A stretch of 7,901 nucleotides of DNA from Gammaproteobacteria bacterium (GTDB lineage Bacteria; Pseudomonadota; Gammaproteobacteria; Eutrophobiales; Eutrophobiaceae). Under the pieces are notes generated by a model. It worked only from the letters and a program-made list of their open reading frames with translations, made no database searches and had not been told where the DNA came from. The DNA lies in NCBI GenBank assembly GCA_004356415.1, contig SMWN01000071.1:1-7901 (forward strand), in the 5' to 3' direction. The translations under genes and the position numbers were made by a program. Each line of letters opens with the position of its first letter. Position 1 is the first letter of the stretch. Below are positions 1-6,299 of the stretch, one piece after another.

Positions 1-250
1 AAAGCCGATGCACTAGTCATTTATATCCATGGATGGATTGTATGCAGAAAATGCAGGAGCAATTTTCTGCCTAGTTCAAGGTGTTATAACGAAGAAGATG
101 GTTGTTTCCAGTATTGCCCTGTGGGAGTTCAGCTAGAAAGCCAGTGCCGCGTTACAACTCTTATGAAGGACTAGTCATTCACTGCGAGTTGCGTCTTGCC
201 CTGACTCCCCACCTGAACTCTGAAACCTACATTTCCAGGTAATTTGGGTA
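1..250 (+). mobile_element. MITE-like dispersed repeat, copy 1 (left end outside window)
   Basis: Positions 1-250 align without a gap to 6361-6610, with about 36 mismatches by my hand count (about 86% identity). Identity stops at 250, immediately after the TTTGGGTA end, so this is the element's right boundary. The last 31 bases (220-250), read as reverse complement, match the left terminus of copy 2 (6300-6330) at 26 of 31 positions, which identifies them as a terminal inverted repeat. Internal inverted repeats include GCAGAAAAT/ATTTTCTGC (around 44-52 and 62-70) and GAGTTCAG (125-132)/CTGAACTC (213-220). No transposase is encoded. About 60 bp of the left side should lie upstream of the window. 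Seen: the repeat and its boundary. Inferred: mobility, from the terminal repeats and dispersed copies. Confidence 0.8.
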
Positions 251-251
251 T

Positions 252-257
252 TATAAT
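252..257 (+). promoter_or_regulatory. Candidate -10 box for hyuB at the repeat boundary
   Basis: A perfect TATAAT lies 2 bp beyond the right end of repeat copy 1 and 8 bp before the hyuB ATG. No convincing -35 hexamer is seen at 16-18 bp spacing (acattt and neighbours). If used, transcription would start at about 264-265, giving an essentially leaderless hyuB message; this fits the absence of a Shine-Dalgarno sequence before the ATG. Alternatively hyuB is transcribed from a promoter or hyuA gene upstream of the window and the match is fortuitous. Confidence 0.4.
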
Positions 258-265
258 CTCACACC

Positions 266-1840
266 ATGGATGCCATTGAGTTAACGCTGTTTAATCGCCG
301 ATGTCAGGCTGTGTGTGATGAAATGGGGGCCGTATTACAACGCACGGCCTTTTCACCTAACATAAAGGACAGACTGGACTTTTCCTGCGCAATCTTTGAT
401 ATCCATGGCCAATTATGTGCTCAGGCAGCACATATTCCCGTACATTTGGGCAGTATGGCCTATGCGATGGCTGATATTGTCCAAAAAGTTGAATGGCAAG
501 ATGGCGATATGCTGATCATAAATGATCCCTATCTTGGCGGTACACACCTTCCCGATATCACACTCATCGCACCAATATTTTTTGACAAAACACTCTGCGC
601 TTTCGTTGCTAGTCGGGCACATCATGCAGATATTGGTGCCAGCACCCCAGGTTCCATGCCGCTGGCAAATACTTTACAGGAAGAAGGGCTGATCATCCCG
701 CCAACCTTGTTCATGCAAAACAATGAAATCATTCACGATACCTTCGATGGAATTCTTGAAAACATAAATCAGCCAGAAAATGCAGCTGCGGATTTTAAAT
801 CACAAATGAGTGCCAATTTTTGCGGGAAACGTAGATTGTTTGAACTCATCAATAACATGACAATAAAACAATTCCATATTGCACTGGAAGGCCTGAATCA
901 TTATGCAGAAATACTGGCCCGTTCTAGCCTGAAAGAGATACCCGATGGCCAATATACCTTTACTGATGTCATGGATGACGATGGCCAGGGAAATCAAGAT
1001 ATCTTGATAAAAGTCACCTTAGATGTGAATGATGGAAATATTCACGCAGACTTTACGGGCACGGCCTCACAGGTCAAAGGCAACATCAACTGTCCACTCT
1101 CCGTGGCCGCAGCTGCAGTTTATTATTGCTTTTATTGTTTAATGCCACCACAAACTCCCGCTTGCGCTGGCAGTTTCAGATCGATCAAACTTAAGGCGCC
1201 CAAAGGATGTTTAATTAATGCCAACTATCCTGCTGCGGTGGCAGCCGGAAATGTTGAGACCAGCACCCGATTAGTCGATGTTGTACTTGGCGCACTTGCC
1301 AAAGCCCTGCCTGAGAAGATCCCTGCAGCCAGTCATGGCAGCATGAATAATATTGCCATGGGTCATCATGCTATGGGTGCTAATACCACTTCTCTACAGT
1401 GGGATTACTATGAAACATTGGCCGGTGGGATGGGCGCTGGCGCGAATGGTGCAGGTTTAAGTGCCGTGCAAACCCATATGACGAATACACTCAATACACC
1501 GATAGAAGTTCTGGAAAAACATTACCCGATTAGAATCACTCGTTACGCGATCCGGCAAAATTCAGGCGGCAAAGGAAGACATGATGGTGGCAATGGCCTG
1601 ATTCGTGAGTACGAGTTTTTGCAAACAACATCTGTTACCCTATTGACTGAGCGTCGTACTCATGCCCCCTGGGGACTTTCTGGCGGCGGTCAGGGCCAAA
1701 CAGGCATGAACCTTATTAATGACATTGCAATACCCGCAAAATCCACCAACACCTTGCAAAAAGGCGACAGGCTTACTATTTGCACCGCTGGGGGGGGTGC
1801 GTGGGGATATCCAACATTGGGAAATCCAGGTAATGAGTAA
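266..1840 (+). CDS. hyuB: Hydantoinase B / oxoprolinase family protein (HyuB-like)
   Basis: The 524-residue product has the usual length of a stand-alone HyuB subunit. Family members (N-methylhydantoinase B, the B half of 5-oxoprolinase, acetone/acetophenone carboxylase subunits) act with a HyuA partner in ATP-dependent opening of cyclic amides or in ketone carboxylation; the substrate here cannot be read from sequence. Family signatures are RTAFSPNIKDRLDFSCAIFD (26-45), QAAHIPVHLGSM (53-64), NDPYLGGTHLPD (86-97), SRAHHADIG (116-124), AGNVETSTR (327-335) and a glycine-rich end TAGGGAWGYP (507-516). The histidines and aspartates in the third and fourth blocks are likely metal or active-site residues by family analogy. 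The ATG is chosen because the family's N-terminal helix starts here; there is no Shine-Dalgarno. No hyuA is visible: repeat copy 1 occupies the upstream position. A run of eight G (1790-1797) encodes part of the glycine-rich tail. Cytoplasmic; no signal peptide. Confidence 0.9.
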   Translation: MDAIELTLFNRRCQAVCDEMGAVLQRTAFSPNIKDRLDFSCAIFDIHGQLCAQAAHIPVHLGSMAYAMADIVQKVEWQDGDMLIINDPYLGGTHLPDITLIAPIFFDKTLCAFVASRAHHADIGASTPGSMPLANTLQEEGLIIPPTLFMQNNEIIHDTFDGILENINQPENAAADFKSQMSANFCGKRRLFELINNMTIKQFHIALEGLNHYAEILARSSLKEIPDGQYTFTDVMDDDGQGNQDILIKVTLDVNDGNIHADFTGTASQVKGNINCPLSVAAAAVYYCFYCLMPPQTPACAGSFRSIKLKAPKGCLINANYPAAVAAGNVETSTRLVDVVLGALAKALPEKIPAASHGSMNNIAMGHHAMGANTTSLQWDYYETLAGGMGAGANGAGLSAVQTHMTNTLNTPIEVLEKHYPIRITRYAIRQNSGGKGRHDGGNGLIREYEFLQTTSVTLLTERRTHAPWGLSGGGQGQTGMNLINDIAIPAKSTNTLQKGDRLTICTAGGGAWGYPTLGNPGNE

Positions 1841-1851
1841 AATCTGGACCA

Positions 1852-1883
1852 TTAACAAAGTCCGCGCATTTACCATGTATAAT
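1852..1883 (+). promoter_or_regulatory. Candidate grxD promoter
   Basis: A perfect TATAAT at 1878-1883 lies 38 bp before the grxD ATG in the 81-bp gap after hyuB. The best -35-like hexamer is TTAACA (1852-1857, five of six matches to TTGACA), but the spacer is 20 bp, longer than optimal. The TATAAT is the stronger half of the call. It implies that grxD can be transcribed independently of hyuB. Confidence 0.4.
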
Positions 1884-1921
1884 GTCTGGTAATAATTCTT
1901 ATTTTGAAAGAGGCTGTAAAG

Positions 1922-2239
1922 ATGGATGTACAAGAAAGAATCAAATCCGTTGTCGAAGAAAACGATATCGTTATTTTCATGAAGGGTTCACCTGAGGCAC
2001 CGCAGTGTGGATTCTCCATGCGCACGACAGAAGCATTAAAAGCATGTAACGCAGAATTTGCGTATGTTGACATACTTGCCGAACCAGAAGTACGTTCTGG
2101 CCTGCCACAATTTTCTAACTGGCCTACCTTTCCTCAAGTTTTTATTAAAGGAGAACTCATCGGTGGCTGCGATATCGTCATGGATTTGTTCCAAAAAGGC
2201 GAATTACAAACATTGATTGATGAAGCTTCCGAAAATTGA
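1922..2239 (+). CDS. grxD: Monothiol CGFS glutaredoxin (Grx4/GrxD type)
   Basis: The 105-residue product is a single-domain class II monothiol glutaredoxin. These proteins bind a [2Fe-2S] cluster with glutathione as bridged dimers and serve in iron-sulphur cluster transfer and iron homeostasis in the cytoplasm, with little classical dithiol reductase activity. The active-site motif CGFS is at residues 29-32, preceded by FMKGSPEAPQ (19-28). The glutathione-binding elements WPTFPQVFIKGELIGGCDI (67-85) are complete, including the cis-proline at 71 and the GG-C-D segment. The start is ATG 1922, because AGAGG at 1909-1913 is a well-placed Shine-Dalgarno and homologues begin here; the in-frame TTG at 1904 would overlap that site. 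A terminator hairpin follows 32 bp after the stop, and the next gene is convergent, so this is likely a single-gene unit or the end of a hyuB-grxD transcript. Confidence 0.95.
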   Translation: MDVQERIKSVVEENDIVIFMKGSPEAPQCGFSMRTTEALKACNAEFAYVDILAEPEVRSGLPQFSNWPTFPQVFIKGELIGGCDIVMDLFQKGELQTLIDEASEN

Positions 2240-2271
2240 CTGTGAGGGCTGATTGATATCAAATGATTGTT

Positions 2272-2315
2272 AAAATGTGGAATGCTTAAAAGCAAGACTA
2301 TGATTCCGCATTTTT
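2272..2315. terminator. Bidirectional intrinsic terminator between grxD and dnaQ
   Basis: The arms AAAATGTGGAAT (2272-2283) and ATTCCGCATTTT (2303-2314) form a 12-bp stem with a single G-T wobble, ending in a T5 run on the plus strand and an A4 run at its left edge that becomes a T-run on the minus strand. A small GCTT/AAGC stem lies inside the loop. It sits in the only gap between two convergent genes, as expected for a shared terminator of grxD (+) and dnaQ (-). The stem is modest in GC, so strength is uncertain. Confidence 0.7.
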
Positions 2316-2346
2316 CAGACCCCAAGGTTCTTCAGAATCTGGGAAC

Positions 2347-3066
2347 TTAAGATAATTCCTCCATTTTTTTCCAAAGACAATTTCCATTACTTTCCCTGTC
2401 CACAGTTTCAAGTTTGCTGACATGGGCTTCTATTTCTTCACTGGTCGGCTCAATCACCCGTAAACGAGGCCTGTTCGGATCAAGCTTTCTAAATTCTCCT
2501 ATATTCTTACCATTTTCTGTCTGTTCTTCATGCAGCAGTAGATCCACTTGCCCGCCTGTCATCACCAGATACACATCCAGAAGGATTTGCGCATCCAGTA
2601 AAGCACCATGAAGGTCGCGTTGTGAATTATCTATTTCATATCTTTTACAAAGTGCATCGAGACTGTTTTTTTGCCCCGGATACATTTCCCTGGCCATGAC
2701 TAATGTATCGACGATTGTACAATAATCTTCAATTTTCCCCCATTGTGGGCCCAGTTTTTTTAGCTCGGCATTAATAAAGCCCACATCAAAAGGCGCATTA
2801 TGAATGATAAGTTCACTGTCTCTGATGAAATTAATAAATTCTTGTGCTGCATCGGCAAAAACCGGCTTGTCTGCAAGGAACTCATCACTGATTCCGTGCA
2901 CATCATAAGCACCATCTTCAATTTCGCGCTCGGGATTCAGATATTGTTGATATTGATTGTTAGTTTTGCGTCGATGATACAATTCGACACAGCCAATCTC
3001 TATGATCCGATGCCCCTGCTTCGGTTCCAAACCCGTTGTTTCTGTATCAAGCACTATCTGACGCAT
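2347..3066 (-). CDS. dnaQ: DNA polymerase III epsilon subunit (3'-5' proofreading exonuclease)
   Basis: The 239-residue product is the proofreading exonuclease of the replicative polymerase, removing mismatched 3' nucleotides while bound to the alpha subunit. DEDDh motifs are complete: ExoI DTETTG (D7, E9), ExoII HNAPFDVGF (D94), ExoIII LHGALLDAQ (H153, D158). The block HGALLDAQIL-DVYL-MTGGQ matches E. coli DnaQ closely. After about residue 180 a flexible linker leads to a C-terminal tail with LWKKMEE (231-237), the position of the alpha-binding segment in E. coli. Length is close to the family's roughly 240 residues. The ATG is supported by N-terminal alignment; the upstream sequence is A-rich with no clear Shine-Dalgarno. 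It is last in the minus-strand methyltransferase-rnhA-dnaQ block, 81 bp after rnhA. In E. coli rnhA and dnaQ diverge; here they are codirectional. A TAATAT hexamer at 3104-3099 is a weak candidate for a private -10. Confidence 0.97.
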   Translation of the reverse strand: MRQIVLDTETTGLEPKQGHRIIEIGCVELYHRRKTNNQYQQYLNPEREIEDGAYDVHGISDEFLADKPVFADAAQEFINFIRDSELIIHNAPFDVGFINAELKKLGPQWGKIEDYCTIVDTLVMAREMYPGQKNSLDALCKRYEIDNSQRDLHGALLDAQILLDVYLVMTGGQVDLLLHEEQTENGKNIGEFRKLDPNRPRLRVIEPTSEEIEAHVSKLETVDRESNGNCLWKKMEELS

Positions 3067-3100
3067 ACCGCGATTACTTTTTTTGTTTGGTAGGGATCAT
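3064..3100 (-). repeat. 37-bp intergenic repeat, copy A (upstream of dnaQ)
   Basis: This stretch covers the dnaQ start codon and its upstream A-rich leader. On the plus strand it begins CATACCGCGATTAC and continues with a T-tract, GTTTGG and a final ATCAT. It resembles 4457-4493, which begins CATACCGTGATTAC and ends AACAT. Both stretches are 37 bp; the first 26 or so positions match strongly, allowing one gap in the T-tract, with weaker similarity after that. Function unknown. Confidence 0.45.
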
Positions 3101-3147
3101 ATTAAAATCATCTCTTCATTATCCTGAAGTAATAATTCATCTGGCCT

Positions 3148-3582
3148 TTACAATTCATCAATCCCTTGATTGGCAAGGGCATCCACCAATTCATTCTCAC
3201 GATGCCCACTATGGCCTTTTACCCATTGCCAATTTATCTCATGTTGCTGACTGACTTCATCCAACCGTCGCCACAAATCCTCATTCCTGACAGGTTTTTT
3301 AGCTGCCGTTTTCCAGGCCTTTTTTTTCCAATTATCAATCCAGTCTGTAATGCCGTTCGTCACATATTTCGAGTCAGTCGTCAAGGTAACACTGCAAGGT
3401 TCATTGAGTGATTCCAGACCAATAATTGCCGCCATTAATTCCATTCTGTTATTCGTTGTTTCCACTTCACCACCGTGTAATGTTCTTTCCTTTCCCTGAT
3501 AACGCAATAACACACCCCAGCCTCCGGGACCGGGGTTGCCACGACAGGCACCATCGGTAAAAATTTCAATTTGGTCTTTCAT
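3148..3582 (-). CDS. rnhA: Ribonuclease HI
   Basis: The 144-residue product degrades the RNA strand of RNA-DNA hybrids, clearing R-loops and primer remnants in the cytoplasm. All catalytic residues fall at the same numbers as in E. coli RNase HI: D10 (IFTDGACRGNPGPGGWG), E48 (NNRMELMAA), D70 (TTDSKYV), H124 (WVKGHSGH) and D134 (ELVDALA). The basic protrusion is present as WKKKAWKTAAKKPVRNEDLW (85-104). The C-terminus is about ten residues shorter than in E. coli. The ATG gives the standard N-terminus; the upstream ribosome site is weak (AGAG about 11 bases away). The methyltransferase stop is 34 bp upstream, so the two are probably cotranscribed. A TAATATATA stretch in this gap could hold a secondary promoter, but no -35 is clear. 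Confidence 0.97.
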   Translation of the reverse strand: MKDQIEIFTDGACRGNPGPGGWGVLLRYQGKERTLHGGEVETTNNRMELMAAIIGLESLNEPCSVTLTTDSKYVTNGITDWIDNWKKKAWKTAAKKPVRNEDLWRRLDEVSQQHEINWQWVKGHSGHRENELVDALANQGIDEL

Positions 3583-3616
3583 TATGCACGTTCTCTATAT
3601 ATTAGTTTCCTGTCTG

Positions 3617-4411
3617 TTAATCACTTGTCTGTTGATTTTCTGGAGGGGCCATCCCGGTGGTTGTTCCGGCAACCCCGGTAGCAATCATCTGCCGCCTGGC
3701 CCGCCATTGTAGTTTTATCGGTGTTAAAGGCACGACACGTTTTTTAGCAACCAATAGGTATACCCCTCCAAACCATGGCCAACAAAAATGCCCCAGCTTC
3801 TCAATAAACTCAAGCTTTTTCAGCAGATTCAAACTTCGAATTGGTGGCCTGAAATAAAAGCGCTCTATCTTGATGACTTCAAAATCCAGCAATTTCAACC
3901 AGTCCTTAATCCTCGTTAATTCAATATAATGGCCGTGCCAGGGTGGTTTTTCACGCCAGGCCAAAAGCAGCCGCCATAAACCCCAAAAACTCCATGGATT
4001 GAAACCCAATATCACAACATGCCCCTCTCCAATCAGCACTCTTTCTGATTCCCTCAGAACCTGATGAGGGTTAGTTTCAAACTCGAGCACATGTGGCAAT
4101 ACAACAACATCAATGCTGTCTGATGCGACTGGAAGGTTGCTACAGTCGCAACAGAAACCAGACCGTTGCCCAGCCTGTTCACCAAGCACAAGCCTGGCGA
4201 TCAGCTTGTGGGAAATTTTACTGTCATCAAGAAAATCAGTGCTACCAATATTTCCAATTTGCAAAATGTGATAGCCAAACAGGGCATAAAGTTTAAGTGC
4301 TAATTTTTTTCTCTCTTCCTTTAGTAGCAAGGCGCCATGCTCGCCAGAAAACCAGTCCTGCAACTGTTTTCTGACAGAGAGGTTCTTCTTATTTGTTACT
4401 TCATCACCCAT
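3617..4411 (-). CDS. Class I SAM-dependent methyltransferase (YafS/PA1814-type)
   Basis: The 264-residue product is a predicted cytoplasmic methyltransferase of the Methyltransf_11 type; the substrate is unknown. The SAM-binding motif I is degenerate: HILQIGNIGSTDF (48-60) instead of a classical G-x-G-x-G, as I recall for this subfamily. Further motifs are LPVASDSIDVVVLPHVLEF (93-111), the motif II/III region with the acidic end of strand 4, then HQVLRESERVLIGEG (116-130) and VVILGFNPWSFWGLWRLL (132-149), which is characteristic of the rnhA-linked family. The C-terminus is basic, then low-complexity (from about 245). Position next to rnhA-dnaQ and divergent from mltD matches E. coli yafS and the Pseudomonas homologue. 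The ATG at 4411 is the first usable start: the frame upstream is closed by a TGA. Ribosome site weak (GAAG). First gene of the minus-strand operon. Confidence 0.88.
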   Translation of the reverse strand: MGDEVTNKKNLSVRKQLQDWFSGEHGALLLKEERKKLALKLYALFGYHILQIGNIGSTDFLDDSKISHKLIARLVLGEQAGQRSGFCCDCSNLPVASDSIDVVVLPHVLEFETNPHQVLRESERVLIGEGHVVILGFNPWSFWGLWRLLLAWREKPPWHGHYIELTRIKDWLKLLDFEVIKIERFYFRPPIRSLNLLKKLEFIEKLGHFCWPWFGGVYLLVAKKRVVPLTPIKLQWRARRQMIATGVAGTTTGMAPPENQQTSD

Positions 4412-4456
4412 ATCAAGAGTTCTTCATCGTGCATCTTGCAAACATAACCTCTGGAA

Positions 4457-4493
4457 CATACCGTGATTACCTTTTTGTTTTGGCATGGAACAT
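4457..4493 (-). repeat. 37-bp intergenic repeat, copy B (upstream of methyltransferase)
   Basis: Partner of 3064-3100. On the minus strand it ends GGTAATCACGGTATG, mirroring GTAATCGCGGTATG at the dnaQ start. Here the terminal ATG is not a gene start: in frame it runs into TGA after 11 codons. The methyltransferase ATG lies 45 bp further downstream. This supports a shared non-coding element, or an old duplication of upstream DNA, rather than shared coding sequence. Confidence 0.45.
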
Positions 4494-4601
4494 AACGTTG
4501 TGGCCAAACCCTGACATGGAGTTTTCTGTTCTGCAATCCCCGGGCAGTCACTTTGTTGAGCTTAACACAATGAAAAACACCTCTGACAGGGTTGTTTTTA
4601 C

Positions 4602-4630
4602 TTGACCAATCAGTTACCTGCCCCTAGCAT
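4602..4630 (+). promoter_or_regulatory. Candidate sigma70 promoter for mltD
   Basis: TTGACC (4602-4607, five of six matches to TTGACA) and TAGCAT (4625-4630, four of six matches to TATAAT) are separated by exactly 17 bp. The predicted transcription start, about seven bases after the -10, falls at or beside the A of the mltD ATG (4637). With no Shine-Dalgarno before that ATG, this suggests a leaderless or nearly leaderless message. Confidence 0.5.
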
Positions 4631-4640
4631 TGCGCAATGC
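4627..4640. repeat. 14-bp perfect palindrome over the mltD start codon
   Basis: GCATTGCGCAATGC is a perfect inverted repeat containing the end of the candidate -10 box and the complete mltD start codon (4637-4639). It could be a dimeric repressor operator or simply chance. If transcription starts at 4637, the left arm would not be in the RNA, so an RNA hairpin would require an upstream start. Confidence 0.55.
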
Positions 4641-6277
4641 AAAAATTGCCTGTTGTATTCTTATTCGTTTATTTTTTTTTCCTGAGCGCATGTAACTTCA
4701 CTTCGCCACGTGATGATATCGGTATTCCCCGTCAAATTTCCACTGCAGAAGAATCAGAGACTCAAGATTTAAATGTTGCCGAAAGTTCAGAAAAGTCGGA
4801 TCCAAATTCTGTCATCTCAGAATCAGGTGAACCATTAACAACACAAGAAACAGACCTATGGAAACGAATTGGGTCAGGACTAACACTGACAAGAAATATT
4901 TCAGAGAAGACAACCGCCAGTAAACTGGCATGGTTTACCAGAAATCAGGCATATCTTGATCGTGTATCAGGACGTGCCGAACCTTACTTGTATTATATTG
5001 TTGAAGAACTTGAAAAGCGGAATATGCCACTGGATCTTGCACTTTTGCCCATTGTTGAAAGCGCATACAACCCTTTTGCCTATTCTCGCAGCCGTGCCTC
5101 CGGGATATGGCAGTTTATGCCCAGCACTGGCAGAATTTATGGCCTGAAACAAAACTGGTGGTATGACGGTCGTAGAGATATTGTTGCAGCAACCGGTGCT
5201 GCCCTGAATTACCTACAAAAACTTCACCAGGAATTTGATGGGGACTGGTTGCTAGCCCTGGCTGCCTATAACTCAGGTGAAGGCAATGTCAACAAGGCCA
5301 TTAGACGCAATAAAAAAGTGGGCAAACCCACTGATTTCTTCTCACTAAGGCTACCAAGAGAAACACGTGGTTACGTTCCGAGTCTGCTTGCAGTTGCTGA
5401 AATCGTATCCAATCCGAGTAAATATAATATTACGCTTAAAGCAATCGCAAATACCCGCTATTTCAAGCAAGTAGATATTGACAGTCAGATTGATCTTGCA
5501 ACCGCAGGTGACCTTTCTGAGTTATCTATTGAAGAACTATATACATTGAACCCAGGTTTCAATCGATGGGCCACCGATCCGGAAGGTCCACACCGATTGT
5601 TAATTCCGGTCGATAAGGTGACTGCTTTCGAAAATAAACTTGCCACACTCTCATCTGATGAGCGCATTAAATGGCAGCAACATAAAATTAAAAAAGGTGA
5701 GTCCCTCGGGCTTATCGCAACACAATATAGAACTGATGTTTCAACACTGAAACAGGTCAATCGTCTGCGGAGCAATACCATTCTCACCGGCCGCTCGCTT
5801 TTGATTCCCACGGCGCAGAAACCTTTAAAGCATTACAGCCTGAGTCTCGACTCACGTCGCTATAAAGGGCTGAAACGCAGTGGCGATGGTCAACGATATG
5901 TCTATACGATCAAGCGTGGTGACAATTTATGGGACATTGGTCGGCATTACGGCATCAGCGTGAAACAACTCTGTGCCTGGAACGGACTCTCGAGTAGATC
6001 AATCTTACGGCCTGGGAAAAAGCTTGAAATCTGGGTTGAAGAAGAAACTGACAAGATCGCAAAGATTGTGCCTGTTGTTTCAAATAAAACGTCCGATGGT
6101 AATCCACAGCATGTTAGTTACACCGTACTCGATGGTGATTCACTCTGGCTAATATCACTACGCTTTGGTGTCTCTATCAAACAAATCAAAAAATGGAACG
6201 GTCTTGCGAAAAATCGCTACATCAAACCAGGGCAGGTATTGGATATCTATCTAGGGACACCCCCCAAGGACGCATAA
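4637..6277 (+). CDS. mltD: Membrane-bound lytic murein transglycosylase D with three LysM domains
   Basis: The 546-residue product is a periplasm-facing lipoprotein that cleaves the MurNAc-GlcNAc bond of peptidoglycan with formation of 1,6-anhydroMurNAc. A lipoprotein signal runs from 1 to 18 with lipobox LSAC (16-19); asparagine at +2 predicts outer-membrane sorting. A Ser/Thr/Glu-rich linker (about 33-75) follows. The GH23/SLT domain covers about 115-225: catalytic E141 in LLPIVESAYNP, SGIWQFMPSTGRIYGL (155-170), and LALAAYNSGEGNV (206-218). LysM domains that bind glycan lie at about 347-391, 422-467 and 493-538 (GESLGLI, GDNLWDIG and GDSLWLIS turns). Length and order are those of MltD. The nine-T run at 4672-4680 encodes part of the Phe-rich signal peptide. 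The ATG is chosen because it gives a complete lipoprotein signal; no Shine-Dalgarno is present. gloB, its usual neighbour, is missing upstream. Confidence 0.95.
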   Translation: MQKLPVVFLFVYFFFLSACNFTSPRDDIGIPRQISTAEESETQDLNVAESSEKSDPNSVISESGEPLTTQETDLWKRIGSGLTLTRNISEKTTASKLAWFTRNQAYLDRVSGRAEPYLYYIVEELEKRNMPLDLALLPIVESAYNPFAYSRSRASGIWQFMPSTGRIYGLKQNWWYDGRRDIVAATGAALNYLQKLHQEFDGDWLLALAAYNSGEGNVNKAIRRNKKVGKPTDFFSLRLPRETRGYVPSLLAVAEIVSNPSKYNITLKAIANTRYFKQVDIDSQIDLATAGDLSELSIEELYTLNPGFNRWATDPEGPHRLLIPVDKVTAFENKLATLSSDERIKWQQHKIKKGESLGLIATQYRTDVSTLKQVNRLRSNTILTGRSLLIPTAQKPLKHYSLSLDSRRYKGLKRSGDGQRYVYTIKRGDNLWDIGRHYGISVKQLCAWNGLSSRSILRPGKKLEIWVEEETDKIAKIVPVVSNKTSDGNPQHVSYTVLDGDSLWLISLRFGVSIKQIKKWNGLAKNRYIKPGQVLDIYLGTPPKDA

Positions 6278-6299
6278 GGTTTTCAATACCAGGATGTCA

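Larger units (their letters stand above)
4412..4636. promoter_or_regulatory. Divergent intergenic region between methyltransferase and mltD
   Basis: This 225-bp gap must hold the promoters of the minus-strand methyltransferase-rnhA-dnaQ block and of mltD. It contains three AACATA copies in one orientation: AACATAAC at 4441-4448, GGAACATA at 4453-4460 and GGAACATAAC at 4487-4496, of possible regulatory meaning. No confident minus-strand promoter could be picked. In relatives this is the position of gloB; no GloB-like translation was recognised in any frame, and the 70-codon plus-strand open frame from 4393 resembles nothing I know. Confidence 0.5.

Noticed and set aside
1904..1921. Upstream TTG start for grxD
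   Set aside because: It would place the start within or before the AGAGG ribosome site that serves ATG 1922, and would add six residues absent from homologues.
1640..1933. 97-codon minus-strand open frame across the hyuB end and grxD start
   Set aside because: It is antisense to two recognised genes and to the grxD promoter region, and its translation matches no known family.
2322..2341. Second hairpin after the grxD-dnaQ terminator (CCCAAGGTTC / GAATCTGGG)
   Set aside because: Imperfect stem with a bulge and no T-run on either strand; not enough to call a terminator.
3617..4411. Methyltransferase as a pseudogene because of its degenerate SAM motif I
   Set aside because: The frame is intact, of normal length, and the family-specific motifs are conserved; I recall degenerate motif I as usual for rnhA-linked members.
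4481..4497. TGGCATGGAACATAACG as a sigma54 promoter
   Set aside because: The -24-like TGGCA is present, but the required GC of the -12 element is absent at the right spacing.
4393..4605. 70-codon plus-strand open frame in the methyltransferase-mltD gap, considered as a gloB remnant
   Set aside because: No metallo-beta-lactamase motifs. Its resemblance to a frame near 3036-3100 comes only from the 37-bp repeat.
5485..5811. 108-codon minus-strand open frame inside mltD
   Set aside because: Antisense shadow of a well-supported gene with clear SLT and LysM domains; no family resemblance.
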